Positions 7,905-17,292 of a DNA stretch of 64,000 nucleotides are shown piece after piece. The stretch is from Prosthecochloris sp. (lineage in GTDB: Bacteria; Bacteroidota; Chlorobiia; Chlorobiales; Chlorobiaceae): the NCBI GenBank assembly GCA_004028745.1, contig RAZP01000029.1, forward strand, positions 1 through 64,000, read 5' to 3'. The position numbers and the translations under genes are program-made. The first letter of the stretch is position 1, and the number at the start of each line of letters is the position of its first letter. Below the pieces are notes generated by a model that was not told where the DNA came from, ran no database searches, and saw only the letters and a program-made list of their open reading frames with translations.

Positions 7905-9077
7905 TCAGTTTTCACCGCCCAGGCCGTATTTCTCTATTTTTCTGTAAAGTGTTCGTTCGTTAAGTCCGAGTGCTCTTGCAGTCTGTCGTTTGTTCCCGCT
8001 GAAAGTTTCAAGGGCATCGGCTATAGCCTTTTTTTCAAGAGCTTCAAGTGGCTGGATTGCAGTTATCCGCTCTGCGGCGCCCGGCTTTCTCATGGTATCC
8101 GGTCGAGAGACCGGATGGTGCTGTTTCTCCAGTAAAGGCGGAGGAAGCAGAAGCGGTGTTTTAGGGTGCTCTTCCTGTTTGTTATCTGCCTGCCGCAACA
8201 GCTGCTTGAGTTCACTTATTTCCTGATGGAGCCTGATCAAGCTGTTGTAGATGAGGTTAAGCTCGTTTTTTTCAGATTTTTCAGGATCATAGACAAGGCT
8301 TTTATATCTGTTTCTCTGGACAAGGTGTTTGTCAAGAATTTCAGGTGTAATCTGTTGTCCTTTTTCAAGAATAAGCAATGATTCGAGAAGATTCTTCAGT
8401 TCCCGAACATTTCCAGGCCAATTATACCGGAGAAGGATTTCAGCTGCATCGTTTGTAAAGCCGTCGAAAGAGAGCCCATGTTTTTGCTCAAGCTGACGAA
8501 TGAAGTGTTCCGCCAAAACCAGAACATCCCTTCCTCTCTCCCGAAGAGGGGGAATATGAAGTTCAACGCTGTGCAGTCGGAAATAGAGATCTTCCCTGAA
8601 GTTTTTTTCAGTAACAGCCTGTTGCAGGTTTTTGTTGGTTGCGGCGATAATACGTGCATCAGAGTATATGGTTTCTGACGAACCGACTTTTTGGAATTCT
8701 CCTGTTTCTATGACTCTCAACAGTTTAACCTGTGTTTCGAGAGGCATTTCGCCGATTTCATCGAGAAAAATAGTGCCATGGTCGGCGCTTTCAAAATACC
8801 CTTTTCGGCTTTGAACAGCGCCGGTAAATGAGCCTTTTTCATGTCCGAAAAGTTCGGATTCAAGGATGCCTGTGGGAATGGCACCGCAGTTTACGGGAAT
8901 AAAATTTTTATGTGACCTGCGGCTGTGAGAGTGAATGAAACGGGAAAGTACCTCTTTGCCGGAGCCCGTTTCTCCGGTGATCAGGACCGTGACCTCTGTG
9001 TGCGCAACCTGAAGGGCAAGATGTTTTAGTTGTGCAATTGCGGCGGATTCACCAAGGAAGTCAATCGTCTTGCTCAT
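7905..9077 (-). CDS. Sigma-54-dependent transcriptional activator (AAA+ with Fis-type helix-turn-helix)
   Basis: The 390-residue protein starts almost directly with the AAA+ domain and has no receiver, GAF or PAS domain. Walker A is GETGSGKE. The sigma-54 contact loop reads GSFTGA instead of the usual GAFTGA. Walker B is IFLDEIGEM, and an arginine-finger region follows. The C-terminus is a Fis-like helix-turn-helix ending KRQTARALGLNERTLYRKIEK. Such PspF-like activators are controlled by partner proteins or by expression level. The gene lies 77 bp after the SPOR-protein gene on the same strand, so a cell-envelope regulon is a reasonable guess. Confidence 0.93.
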   Translation of the reverse strand: MSKTIDFLGESAAIAQLKHLALQVAHTEVTVLITGETGSGKEVLSRFIHSHSRRSHKNFIPVNCGAIPTGILESELFGHEKGSFTGAVQSRKGYFESADHGTIFLDEIGEMPLETQVKLLRVIETGEFQKVGSSETIYSDARIIAATNKNLQQAVTEKNFREDLYFRLHSVELHIPPLRERGRDVLVLAEHFIRQLEQKHGLSFDGFTNDAAEILLRYNWPGNVRELKNLLESLLILEKGQQITPEILDKHLVQRNRYKSLVYDPEKSEKNELNLIYNSLIRLHQEISELKQLLRQADNKQEEHPKTPLLLPPPLLEKQHHPVSRPDTMRKPGAAERITAIQPLEALEKKAIADALETFSGNKRQTARALGLNERTLYRKIEKYGLGGEN

Positions 9078-9154
9078 CGTTTGTTTTACGCCTGAATTGA
9101 GAGGTTACGGTCTGTTGGGGTCCAATTGTTTAGTATAGTCTATACTGGAGCAGA

Positions 9155-9724
9155 TCATCTCCGGTGGACGATAAATGAATTGAACGGGAGGGCTTTCGCT
9201 CTGGCCTCGGCAACGTCCCTGGTGCTGAAAGCGTTTTGTGTGCGAACCTTGTGCAGGCCTTTTTCCTTGAATATAGTGACAGGTATGTAGGGAGCGATAC
9301 GATTGGCAAGTTCCCGCGCATTGTCCAGCGAACTGAAGCTGCCGAACTGCAAAATGAACGACGGCGATGTTACGGTTCTGCTGATTTCGCCACTTTTGGA
9401 AAGAGTCTGCTGATAGGCAGCCAGGCGGGCTTTACTCAGGGAATCAAGTGCCGGGTGGGGATAGTCCTGAAGCTGTTTGCGGAACAGGCGTGCCGCCTGG
9501 GGGCCATCTTCCGTAAGCAAGGCATCGATGATCGTTTTTTCTGAATTATTCGTGACCTTGGAACGCAGATTTTCTAACAAATAAACCTTATCTTGCTCCA
9601 CGTATTGAAGGATTTGAGCACTGTAGGCTGTTTTTTGCTCTGCAGCAGGAGATACCGCCGGTAACATTTGGAGGCAGATGAACAACAGCACAAAAGCTGA
9701 AATTTTCAACACAGTCACAGGCAT
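9155..9724 (-). CDS. Secreted SPOR-like domain protein
   Basis: From ATG 9724 the product has 189 residues and begins with a signal peptide (MPVTVLKISAFVLLFICLQM, cleaved near AVSPAAE). An upstream in-frame Met at 9790 would put polar residues before the signal and is not used. The C-terminal segment (about residues 120-185) reads like a SPOR fold: FILQFGSFSSLDNARELANR, then IPVTIFKEKGLHKVRT. SPOR domains bind denuded peptidoglycan glycan strands at division sites. It probably shares a transcript with the sigma-54 activator downstream. The middle part is not recognised. Confidence 0.75.
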   Translation of the reverse strand: MPVTVLKISAFVLLFICLQMLPAVSPAAEQKTAYSAQILQYVEQDKVYLLENLRSKVTNNSEKTIIDALLTEDGPQAARLFRKQLQDYPHPALDSLSKARLAAYQQTLSKSGEISRTVTSPSFILQFGSFSSLDNARELANRIAPYIPVTIFKEKGLHKVRTQNAFSTRDVAEARAKALPFNSFIVHRR

Positions 9725-9844
9725 ATTGCAGGGTCGAGGGTTCTGATTGTTTGGCTTTTCCGAAAGGCAACGTGTTCCGTTTTCACGCAATATGGCAAAT
9801 ATTCATGTAAAATCAATTGCATATCAATACAGGAATAAGTTTCC

Positions 9845-10708
9845 ATGCAGCGCATTTCCGTTAAAGCCTTTGCAAAGATCAATCTGGGTTTGCTTATCAC
9901 CGGAAAACGGCCGGATGGATATCATACTCTTGAAACCGTTTTTGCGCCTATTAACTGGTATGACGAGCTTGTTTTCACAGCAGCAGACGAACTAAGCATG
10001 ACCTGCAGTAATCTTCGTCTCCCTTCAGATGACAGTAACCTTTGCTTGAAAGCGGCAAAAGCCCTGCGTGAATATGCCGGAATCAAAAGCGGAGCTTCTA
10101 TCAGTCTGACGAAGAATATCCCTTTCGGGGCCGGGTTAGGAGGAGGAAGCAGCGACGCGGCCACAACACTAAGCGTGCTGAACGAACTATGGGGGATTAA
10201 TATTCCCTCGTCTGATCTTCATGATCTCGCGGTGAAACTCGGTGCGGATGTTCCGTATTTTATTGAAACGAAAGGACTTGCATTTGCTTCCGGTATCGGT
10301 GAGCAGCTTCAGGATCTTCACTGTTCATTACCGTTCTACACGGTGACGGTTTTCCCGGAAGAACATATTTCAACGGTATGGGCTTATAAAAACTTCTATC
10401 CGAGATTTGAACGGAAGGTTCCTGATCTCAAAACAATGGTAAAGCATCTTTGCACAAACAAAGACCTGTCAGTGTTCCCTGCTTTTGAGAACGATTTTGA
10501 ACAGGTGGTTTTTGATCATTACCCTGCCGTGCAAAAGGTCAAGGAGGAACTGCTTGAAGAGGGAGCCCTTTTTGCAAGTCTTTCAGGAAGTGGTTCAGCC
10601 GTATTCGGATTGTTTGCCGGGCAGCAGGAGGCTGAAAAAGCGATGCAGGCTTTCAGTGAAAAGTACCCAGTCAGCTTGACACCGCCATCGTTCAGAATGG
10701 AGCATTGA
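9845..10708 (+). CDS. ispE: 4-diphosphocytidyl-2-C-methyl-D-erythritol kinase
   Basis: This 287-residue GHMP-family kinase phosphorylates the 2-hydroxyl of CDP-methylerythritol in the non-mevalonate isoprenoid pathway. That pathway supplies the farnesyl and phytyl tails of chlorosome pigments, carotenoids and menaquinone. The N-terminus AFAKINLGLLITGKRPDGYH is characteristic, the ATP-binding glycine loop is PFGAGLGGGSSDAA (about 96-109), and SLSGSGSAVFGLF is the third GHMP motif. It diverges from the SPOR gene with about 120 bp between them. A short CAGGA precedes the ATG. Confidence 0.97.
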   Translation: MQRISVKAFAKINLGLLITGKRPDGYHTLETVFAPINWYDELVFTAADELSMTCSNLRLPSDDSNLCLKAAKALREYAGIKSGASISLTKNIPFGAGLGGGSSDAATTLSVLNELWGINIPSSDLHDLAVKLGADVPYFIETKGLAFASGIGEQLQDLHCSLPFYTVTVFPEEHISTVWAYKNFYPRFERKVPDLKTMVKHLCTNKDLSVFPAFENDFEQVVFDHYPAVQKVKEELLEEGALFASLSGSGSAVFGLFAGQQEAEKAMQAFSEKYPVSLTPPSFRMEH

Positions 10709-10717
10709 GTGGCGGAA

Positions 10718-10744
10718 GGACCAAAAGGACTAAAAGGACAAAAA
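10718..10744 (+). repeat. Three tandem 9-bp units
   Basis: GGACCAAAA, GGACTAAAA and GGACAAAAA follow one another directly in the short gap between the convergent ispE and amidase genes. There is no stem, so it is not a terminator by itself. Confidence 0.75.
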
Positions 10745-10759
10745 AGCGGCCTCACCTAA

Positions 10760-11617
10760 TTACTCCGGCCGGCAGGTCATGATATCTCTGAGTTCCGCTG
10801 CAAACAAACGCAAGTCCTCATCGAGAAAGTGCGAAGAGTGAAGACGGGCCTGTTTTACGGCATCGAGATCAATATCAATATCCATACTGTGTTTTGTGAA
10901 CAGCGGGGCGGTTGCAAGAAATGAACCATCAGGACCGGCAACAGTGGAGTTGCCCCAGTACGTAAAACTGTCTTCATTGCCGATCCGGTTAACGCAGGCG
11001 ACATAGGTGCTGAACAAAAACGAATAGGTACTGATGATCTGTTGCCACTGCTGGACAATAGCTGGCTGTGTGTCGCCGGGCGTGAGGCGGAGCGGGCTGG
11101 ACATGAGCACAAACAGCAGTTTTGCTCCCTGGTGGGCAAGCAAATAGGGTACCGAGACATGCCACATATCCTCACAGATGGCGATGCCTATTTTGCCGAG
11201 CCTTCTTGATGTAACCGCTTCAATTCTTTGACCGGCGGAAAAATACCGAAGCTCTTCAAACATTCCGTATGTCGGCAGGTAAATTTTTCTGTGCGCACTT
11301 TGTGCGTGACCGTCTTCGAAAAGAAATGCGGAATTGAAAACTCCGTAATCATCACTGAGTTCGATTCCACCGCAAATAATCGTGATTTCCCTGCTGAGCT
11401 CTCTCAAAGGATCGAGCACTGGGTCGTTAATGTGCAAAGCTATATCCTGAGCGGCATCCTGAACATTGTAACCGGTCAGTGAAAGCTCGGGAAAAGCAAT
11501 CGCATTGACGTTGTCGTCTATGGCTTTTTCGATCAATGTTCTGTGCTGAGTGAGGTTTTCCTCGAAATTTGCAAGGACACAATCGGTCTGTGCTATTCTC
11601 AACCTGGATCTCTGCAT
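10760..11617 (-). CDS. Nitrilase-superfamily carbon-nitrogen hydrolase (NAD synthetase glutaminase-like)
   Basis: The 285-residue product carries the nitrilase triad: E44 in FPELSLTGY, K111 in HRKIYLPTYGMFEE and C148 in GIAICEDMWH. The NVQD, YGMFEE and CEDMWH contexts resemble the amide-hydrolysing domain of glutamine-dependent NAD synthetases, here without a synthetase domain. It could feed ammonia to a separate NadE or hydrolyse another amide. It lies only 10 bp after the permease gene at 11628-12941, so the two are probably co-transcribed, which leaves a purine or amide salvage role open. Confidence 0.88.
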   Translation of the reverse strand: MQRSRLRIAQTDCVLANFEENLTQHRTLIEKAIDDNVNAIAFPELSLTGYNVQDAAQDIALHINDPVLDPLRELSREITIICGGIELSDDYGVFNSAFLFEDGHAQSAHRKIYLPTYGMFEELRYFSAGQRIEAVTSRRLGKIGIAICEDMWHVSVPYLLAHQGAKLLFVLMSSPLRLTPGDTQPAIVQQWQQIISTYSFLFSTYVACVNRIGNEDSFTYWGNSTVAGPDGSFLATAPLFTKHSMDIDIDLDAVKQARLHSSHFLDEDLRLFAAELRDIMTCRPE

Positions 11618-11627
11618 GATGCCAATG

Positions 11628-12941
11628 TCATGAATGATAAGGATAAAACAGGTAGAACGTCAGTGAAAGAGCCGCCAGGATCCACATTCCGGTATGAATT
11701 GAAGCGGCTTTTCCGGTAAAAGTCTTTAACATAACATAAGCAATAAAACCGGCAGTTATGCCTACGCCGATATTGAAGGTAAATATCATCAGGGTGACAG
11801 TCAGGAATGCGGGTATTAATTCTGTAAAGTCGTTGAAATCAAGATTTGCGACCGACTGAAGCATAAACATGCCGACTATAACGAGTGCCGGACCGTAAGC
11901 GTTTGCAGGTACGATTGTAAGTATTGGGGAAAGAAAAAGGGCAAGGGCAAAAAGTATCGCTACGACAATTGCGGTTAATCCTGTTTTTCCGCCCTGCTCG
12001 ATACCGGCAGCCGATTCAATATATACACCTGCGGTAGTTGTGCCGAATAGCGACGCTGCTATGGTTGATATGGCGTCAACAAGCATTGGCTTTTCGATTT
12101 CGGGAAGGTTGTCGTTTTCATCAAGGAGATTGGCGCGCGATGAAAGCCCTATAAGTGTTCCCATTGTATCGACAAAGTCCATGACAAGGACGCTGGTTAT
12201 TACTCCGATAAATCCCCATGTCATTGCTCCTTGAAAGTCAATACTGAAAAAAATCGGGGCAAGAGATGGGGGAGCGCTTACCAGTGATTCAGGGAAAGGT
12301 ATTATACCAAGAAAAATGAAGGCTGCAGTTGTAAGCAAGATACCAGTAAGAATAGCTCCCGGTATCCTGAAGGCGAGCATGACGGAAATCAGCAAGAGTC
12401 CGGCGAGACTTGTAAGAACAGAAAGTGCTGAGATGTCAGCCATTTTTACAGGTGCTCCGGGAACACCAAGCGCTATGACGCCCATATCGCTGAAACCGAT
12501 AAATGCAAGAAAAAGGCCTATCCCAACAGCAAAACTATGCTTCAGCGAACGCGGTATTGCTGTGGAAAGCCAGCTCCTGAGGCCTGAAAGAGTAAGGATT
12601 GTAAAAAGAACTCCACTGATGAATATAGAGGCGAGAGCGGTTTGCCATGAATACCCCAGAGCCTGCACAACCGTATAGGCGATAAATGCATTCTCTCCCA
12701 TATATGGAGCCACAGCAAAGGGTCTTTTTGCATAGATGCCCATAAGCAGTGTTCCGAAAACCGCCGTAAGAATAGTCGCTGTCATGGAGGCATCCCTCGG
12801 AATGCCGGCCGCTGTCAGAATTGCAGGATTGACGATGATTATGTAAGAGACAGTGAAAAATGTTGTCAACCCGGCAAGTATTTCCTTTGAGAAGTTTGCC
12901 TGGTGCCGGTCAAACTCGAAGAAGGTACGCATAGACTTCAA
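11628..12941 (-). CDS. NCS2-family purine/pyrimidine permease (AzgA/GhxP-like)
   Basis: The 437-residue product is a polytopic membrane protein with the nucleobase-transporter segments EILAGLTTFFTVSYIIIVNP at the N-terminus, PFAVAPYMGENAFIAYTVV and FVDTMGTLIGLSSRANL. These are typical of hypoxanthine/guanine proton symporters of the AzgA branch. Its length is normal for that group. Transcription appears to start upstream of 12941 and continue into the amidase gene. Substrate preference within purines cannot be decided from the sequence. Confidence 0.92.
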   Translation of the reverse strand: MKSMRTFFEFDRHQANFSKEILAGLTTFFTVSYIIIVNPAILTAAGIPRDASMTATILTAVFGTLLMGIYAKRPFAVAPYMGENAFIAYTVVQALGYSWQTALASIFISGVLFTILTLSGLRSWLSTAIPRSLKHSFAVGIGLFLAFIGFSDMGVIALGVPGAPVKMADISALSVLTSLAGLLLISVMLAFRIPGAILTGILLTTAAFIFLGIIPFPESLVSAPPSLAPIFFSIDFQGAMTWGFIGVITSVLVMDFVDTMGTLIGLSSRANLLDENDNLPEIEKPMLVDAISTIAASLFGTTTAGVYIESAAGIEQGGKTGLTAIVVAILFALALFLSPILTIVPANAYGPALVIVGMFMLQSVANLDFNDFTELIPAFLTVTLMIFTFNIGVGITAGFIAYVMLKTFTGKAASIHTGMWILAALSLTFYLFYPYHS

Positions 12942-13206
12942 GGATAAATGTGTCTTTACCGTTTATAACGGCTATTAGATGATTGTTTAGTAACAACTTG
13001 TATAAAAACAAGATAGTAATATTCGCAGAGACATAGAAAAGAAGAAAAAAGTGAGGATCTGAAAAAAACAGTGTTATTTGCTTCCTGCGCTTGTTTTAAC
13101 AATGTCCAGATAGTATATTAGGACTAAAATTGTCTTATTTCATATATACCTGGTTACAGGTTATTTTATTTTTATAAACAATCAATCAATAATAAAGGAG
13201 ATACCA

Positions 13207-13797
13207 ATGGGCGTTTTAGTTGGCAGAGAGGCACCCGATTTTGATCTTGAAGCTGTTGTTGAGGGGGGAAAGTTTGTTGACTCATGTAAGCTGTCGGATT
13301 ACCGGGGAAAATATGTGGTGCTGTTTTTTTATCCACTGGACTTCACGTTCGTTTGTCCTACTGAGCTGCATGCTTTCGAGGACAGACTTGAAGAGTTCCG
13401 CCACAAGAATGTCGAGGTTCTGGCTTGTTCAGTGGACTCGAAGTTTTCACATCACGCATGGCTCAAGACACCGCGCAAACAGGGTGGTATCGAAGGAGTA
13501 ACCTATACACTGCTTTCGGATATCAATAAAGAAGCATCAAAAGCCTACGACGTGCTGGCGGAAAAAGAAGGGGTTTCCTACAGGGGGCTGTTTCTCATCG
13601 ATAAAGAAGGAATTGTGCGTTACCAAGTTGTCAATGACCTTGGCCTTGGCCGCAATGTCGATGAGGTGCTGAGAATGGTTGAGGCACTGCAGTTTACGGA
13701 GCAGTTCGGAGAGGTATGTCCTGCGAACTGGAACAAGGGCGACAAAGCCATGAAGCCGGACAGTGAAGGTCTTGAGGAGTATTTCGGATCAGAGTGA
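13207..13797 (+). CDS. Typical 2-Cys peroxiredoxin (AhpC/TSA family)
   Basis: This 196-residue thiol peroxidase reduces hydrogen peroxide and organic peroxides. The peroxidatic cysteine C50 is in DFTFVCPTE and the resolving cysteine C171 in GEVCPANW. The C-terminal KGDKAMKPDSEGLEEYF is the usual Prx1/AhpC tail. AAAGGAG sits seven bases before ATG 13207, and a 265-bp upstream region gives room for its own promoter. No clear PerR or OxyR box was seen. It is a single-gene unit ended by the hairpin at 13859. Peroxide defence suits an obligate anaerobe that meets traces of oxygen. Confidence 0.96.
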   Translation: MGVLVGREAPDFDLEAVVEGGKFVDSCKLSDYRGKYVVLFFYPLDFTFVCPTELHAFEDRLEEFRHKNVEVLACSVDSKFSHHAWLKTPRKQGGIEGVTYTLLSDINKEASKAYDVLAEKEGVSYRGLFLIDKEGIVRYQVVNDLGLGRNVDEVLRMVEALQFTEQFGEVCPANWNKGDKAMKPDSEGLEEYFGSE

Positions 13798-13858
13798 CGT
13801 GGAGATGCCTGATGGCAGAAAGCCGGATGAATTGATCCGTACATGATGTGTGATGGCA

Positions 13859-13903
13859 AACGCCCCGGAATGATACCAATGTTTTTCCGGGGCGTTGCTT
13901 TTT
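13859..13903 (+). terminator. Intrinsic terminator after the peroxiredoxin gene
   Basis: A perfect 12-bp stem, AACGCCCCGGAA (13859-13870) with TTCCGGGGCGTT (13885-13896), is followed by GCTTTTTA. Confidence 0.93.
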
Positions 13904-13934
13904 AATGCTTTCTTGTCACTTGTCACTATTATAA

Positions 13935-15380
13935 TTAATAGGCTTTGGCAAAAACAACCTTTCCTTTCGATGGCTTCCCGCTGTAAACACAGGTTCCAGG
14001 TTGGTTCATAGAGTAACGGTTTATAAAATCAGGGGTTTCCGGCAGTACTCGGATTGTGGCTTTGGTTTCTTCCTTGATGCTGACCTCTGTTTCCTCCGTG
14101 CCGTCCCAGTGCGCAATGATAAAACCTTTGTCGATGGAAGCCTTGAAGTCATCATAAGAAGTAACTTCCATGGTGTTTGCTTCTCTGAAGTCAAGTGCGC
14201 AATTGAACATTGACTGCTGGATGTCTTCAAGCAATGAACTGACGGAAGATGCAAGCGAGTGATCCAGCGTGAACTGCTGTTTTTCTCCTGTATCACGACG
14301 GGCGGCGATGCAAATATTGTTTGTTATGTCACGCGGGCCGAGTTCAAGACGGATTGGTATGCCCTGCAATTCGTATTCCGCGAATTTCCAGCCGGGGGAG
14401 TTTTGCTCGCTGTCATCGACAAATGTGGTGATTCCATTGTTGTTCAACTCGTCGGAAATGGCATGAGCCTTGTTTACGACGGCCTGTTTGTCTCCCTTAA
14501 GGATGGGGACGATGACTACCTGCCGCGAAGCGAGTTTCGGAGGCAGGACAAGCCCTTTATCGTCGGAGTGGGCCATAATCAGCGCTCCGATCAGGCGTGT
14601 TGAAACTCCCCAGCTCGTTGCCCAGACATATTCGAGTTTTCCTTCTCTTGTTTGAAACTGGCAGTCAAAGGCTTTTGCAAAGTTCTGCCCAAGGTTATGC
14701 GATGTTCCTGCCTGAAGCGCTTTTTTATCCTGCATCATTGCTTCAATGCACCAGGTTTCTTCGGCCCCGGCAAATTTTTCACTTTCTGTTTTCCGCCCCA
14801 CGATGACCGGAAGAGCCATGTACTCTTCGGCGAAAGTTTTGTAGACATTGATCATACGGAGTACTTCTTCCTGCGCTTCTTCCGAAGTTGCATGTGCTGT
14901 GTGTCCTTCCTGCCAGAGAAACTCGGCGGTACGCAGGAAAAGCCTGGTTCGCATTTCCCAGCGAACCACGTTTGCCCACTGGTTAATCAGGAGAGGAAGG
15001 TCGCGATATGACTGAATCCATTTTTTATAGGAAGCCCAGATAACTGTTTCCGATGTCGGACGGACATAAAGTTTTTCAGTGAGCTCTTCGCCTCCACCGT
15101 GTGTGACAACAGCGCATTCGGGTGCGAAACCTTCAATATGGTCTGCCTCTTTCTGGATATAGCTTTCAGGGATAAACAGCGGAAAGTATGCGTTGACATG
15201 ACCTGTTGCTTTGAACATGCCATCGAGTGCCGACTGCATTTTTTCCCAGATTGCATAGCCGTTGGGACGGATAACCATGCAGCCGCGGACATCGGAATAA
15301 TCGGCCAGTTTAGCTGAACGAACAAGATCGATATACCACTGGGAGTAGTCCTCCTCTCTCGGGGTGATTTTGTCTGCCAC
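13935..15380 (-). CDS. proS: Prolyl-tRNA synthetase (short, archaeal/eukaryote-type)
   Basis: The 481-residue length and the layout, with no editing insertion between class II motifs 2 and 3, place this in the archaeal/eukaryotic-like ProRS group. Conserved segments include VRGCMVIRPNGYAIWE, YVRPTSETVIWASYKKWI (motif 2 region), RTAEFLWQEGHTAHAT and SWGVSTRLIGALIMAHSDDKGLVLPP (motif 3), then the anticodon-binding domain. The C-terminus ends FAKAY, as in other members with the extra C-terminal domain. It charges tRNA-Pro in the cytoplasm. It lies alone on the minus strand after the DUF4412-like gene. Confidence 0.96.
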   Translation of the reverse strand: MADKITPREEDYSQWYIDLVRSAKLADYSDVRGCMVIRPNGYAIWEKMQSALDGMFKATGHVNAYFPLFIPESYIQKEADHIEGFAPECAVVTHGGGEELTEKLYVRPTSETVIWASYKKWIQSYRDLPLLINQWANVVRWEMRTRLFLRTAEFLWQEGHTAHATSEEAQEEVLRMINVYKTFAEEYMALPVIVGRKTESEKFAGAEETWCIEAMMQDKKALQAGTSHNLGQNFAKAFDCQFQTREGKLEYVWATSWGVSTRLIGALIMAHSDDKGLVLPPKLASRQVVIVPILKGDKQAVVNKAHAISDELNNNGITTFVDDSEQNSPGWKFAEYELQGIPIRLELGPRDITNNICIAARRDTGEKQQFTLDHSLASSVSSLLEDIQQSMFNCALDFREANTMEVTSYDDFKASIDKGFIIAHWDGTEETEVSIKEETKATIRVLPETPDFINRYSMNQPGTCVYSGKPSKGKVVFAKAY

Positions 15381-15428
15381 GTAACGGAATGTTTTGTTGG
15401 TTCGAAAAGAGTTGCGAGGGAATATAGC

Positions 15429-16169
15429 CTACTCTTTGAAATTTTTGATTTTTTCCATGAGATCTTTCAGGTGCTCTTTCTGTTTCTTGTTCAGAGGCTG
15501 CTGGGCGTCTGCTATCTCGGTATATCCCTGGGGAATGCTGAACTCATAAGATTCCAGAGATGCTTGTTGTGCCGTGACAATCTCCATGGCGAGTTTTCCG
15601 TTTTCATTATCCTGAATGATTTTAACTGGAAACCCATCAATACCTTCATCGGATAGCTTTTTTGCCAGGACAGTGTTCGAGAGACGCGGGTTCTGTGACT
15701 GCAGAAGCCTGAACGTTTCGAAATCACCAATATCTCGAGTAAGCCACATCTCGATGGTATCTGAGGCACTGAAAAGTTTGACATGCTGACAGTCGTACCC
15801 TTTGATGTTTGCTTTGCCTGTTTTTTCTATTCTGTAATCATTGTCGAAATCAACAAGCGTTGCGTTTTCAGCAGCGGTCCTGAGGTTTACTGTTGTGTAG
15901 GTTTCTGCTTTATGGTTGACTATAACAGCCTGATCAGGTTGTGATGCGCGTGTAATTATCGTTGTTTTGAGTGGTTCCGGGATTTTATCCAGCTGGGTTG
16001 TCATATCCATTCTCTGTGCATTACTGCCGAAAAAATAGGTGATCTCGGATGTACCGTTCGGCATGTTCAGGTTCATGTCGATGATTCCTGTAAACCTTGC
16101 AAATACAGGCATGGTGTACAAGCTATGAAACATGAGTGTTGCCAGCACGATGTGGAGCAGTTTCTTCAT
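15429..16169 (-). CDS. Secreted protein of DUF4412 type, function unknown
   Basis: Counting from ATG 16169, the protein has 246 residues with a clear signal peptide (MKKLLHIVLATLMFHSLYTM, cleaved near VFA). The mature part has repeated beta-rich segments (INMNLN.. GTSEITYFFGSNAQRMD, then the KGYDCQHVKLFSASDTIEMWLTRD region), as in periplasmic DUF4412 proteins, which may have a LolA/LolB-like fold. The fold assignment is an inference from pattern. The C-terminal tail is Lys-rich. The gene lies 48 bp ahead of proS on the same strand, but no functional link is evident. Confidence 0.7.
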   Translation of the reverse strand: MKKLLHIVLATLMFHSLYTMPVFARFTGIIDMNLNMPNGTSEITYFFGSNAQRMDMTTQLDKIPEPLKTTIITRASQPDQAVIVNHKAETYTTVNLRTAAENATLVDFDNDYRIEKTGKANIKGYDCQHVKLFSASDTIEMWLTRDIGDFETFRLLQSQNPRLSNTVLAKKLSDEGIDGFPVKIIQDNENGKLAMEIVTAQQASLESYEFSIPQGYTEIADAQQPLNKKQKEHLKDLMEKIKNFKE

Positions 16170-16269
16170 AGTATCTTCTGATCTTCTGATTTGGGCTTTC
16201 ATAAAAAGCATACCAAACTAATGATTTTTTTTTGATTTCTGTTTGCGTAAATAACAAGAACGTAGTAGA

Positions 16270-16295
16270 GATGTTGAATCGTTGAACTGTTGAGA
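16270..16295 (+). repeat. GTTGA-rich dispersed tract
   Basis: ATGTTGAATCGTTGAACTGT and the following TGAGATG form a run of GTTGA words. Similar tracts occur near 18571, 21732, 25772, 26538, 26656 (inverted) and 51658, always between genes. Confidence 0.6.
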
Positions 16296-16395
16296 TGAAA
16301 AAGAAGGACAAAGCTTGTATACGTTTGACGACAGGTATTCCGGATACTGGCTGTCAATCCCTTACATGGTGGGAGCAGTGTGAAATGATTACTGT

Positions 16396-17292
16396 ATGAG
16401 GGAGAATGAACGACAGTGGCTGACCCTGGATCTGCTCAAAACCACAGAGAAGTATTTCAGAGATAAAAAAATAGACGAATCCCGTTTACATGCTGAGATT
16501 CTGCTTGCCCATGTTCTGGGGGTAAGCAGAATGGATCTCTATTTGAACCATAATCGTCCTGTGTACGGGAGTGAGCTTGAGGAGTTTCGTTCGCTTTGCA
16601 GAGAGCGTCTGAAGGGCAGACCCCTGCAATATATTACCGGAGAGCAGATATTTTACGGGCATCCGTTTACCGTTGATGAACGGGTGCTGATTCCCAGGCC
16701 CGAAACCGAACTTGTTCTCGAACATGCTGTTGAACGTTTGGCGACGGTTGGGGACGCTGCGAAAGAAAGGAATATTACAATTCTTGATATCGGAACAGGC
16801 AGTGGGTGCCTTGCCGTTACACTTGCCCTCAAGCTTCCGGGAGCGCACATAACAGCTGTAGACCTTTCCCCTGGTGCGCTTGAGATTGCAAGTCATAATG
16901 CCGATAGACATGGTGTTTCCAAAAAGATCCGGTTTCTGCAAGCCGATGCACTGAATCCTGGATTTCCTGATGATCTCGGTGGGAACTATGATCTGATTCT
17001 TTCCAACCCGCCCTATATACCGGAGCCTGAATGGGAGGGGCTTCAGCCGGAAGTTAAAGAACATGAACCGAAAACGGCACTGACAACCCCCGATGGTTTT
17101 GCGTTTTATCATGCAATAACTGTAAGTGCTGCTGTTTTGCTCAGGTCCCGGGGAATACTGTGTTTTGAGCTGCATGCCGATGGGGCACGGAAAGTGTCAG
17201 AGATTGTACGTGCCAGGGGCTTTGAAGGTATTGAGGTATATAAGGACTATGCAGAGCTGGATCGGGTGCTTTCCGGGGTGTGGTCTGGATGA
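16396..17292 (+). CDS. prmC: Release factor glutamine N5-methyltransferase
   Basis: This 298-residue SAM-dependent methyltransferase modifies the GGQ glutamine of release factors RF1 and RF2. The N-terminal helical domain is followed by a Rossmann fold with motif I ILDIGTGSGCLAVTLAL and the diagnostic catalytic NPPYIP (about residue 203), which binds the glutamine side chain. IPRPETELV before motif I is also typical of PrmC. It starts at ATG 16396 after a short repeat-bearing gap and ends about 160 bp before hrcA, on the same strand. Confidence 0.96.
   Translation: MRENERQWLTLDLLKTTEKYFRDKKIDESRLHAEILLAHVLGVSRMDLYLNHNRPVYGSELEEFRSLCRERLKGRPLQYITGEQIFYGHPFTVDERVLIPRPETELVLEHAVERLATVGDAAKERNITILDIGTGSGCLAVTLALKLPGAHITAVDLSPGALEIASHNADRHGVSKKIRFLQADALNPGFPDDLGGNYDLILSNPPYIPEPEWEGLQPEVKEHEPKTALTTPDGFAFYHAITVSAAVLLRSRGILCFELHADGARKVSEIVRARGFEGIEVYKDYAELDRVLSGVWSG

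Noticed and set aside
16486..17175. 229-codon minus-strand frame opposite prmC
   Set aside because: PrmC carries the full motif set (IGTGSG, NPPY); the opposite frame has none.
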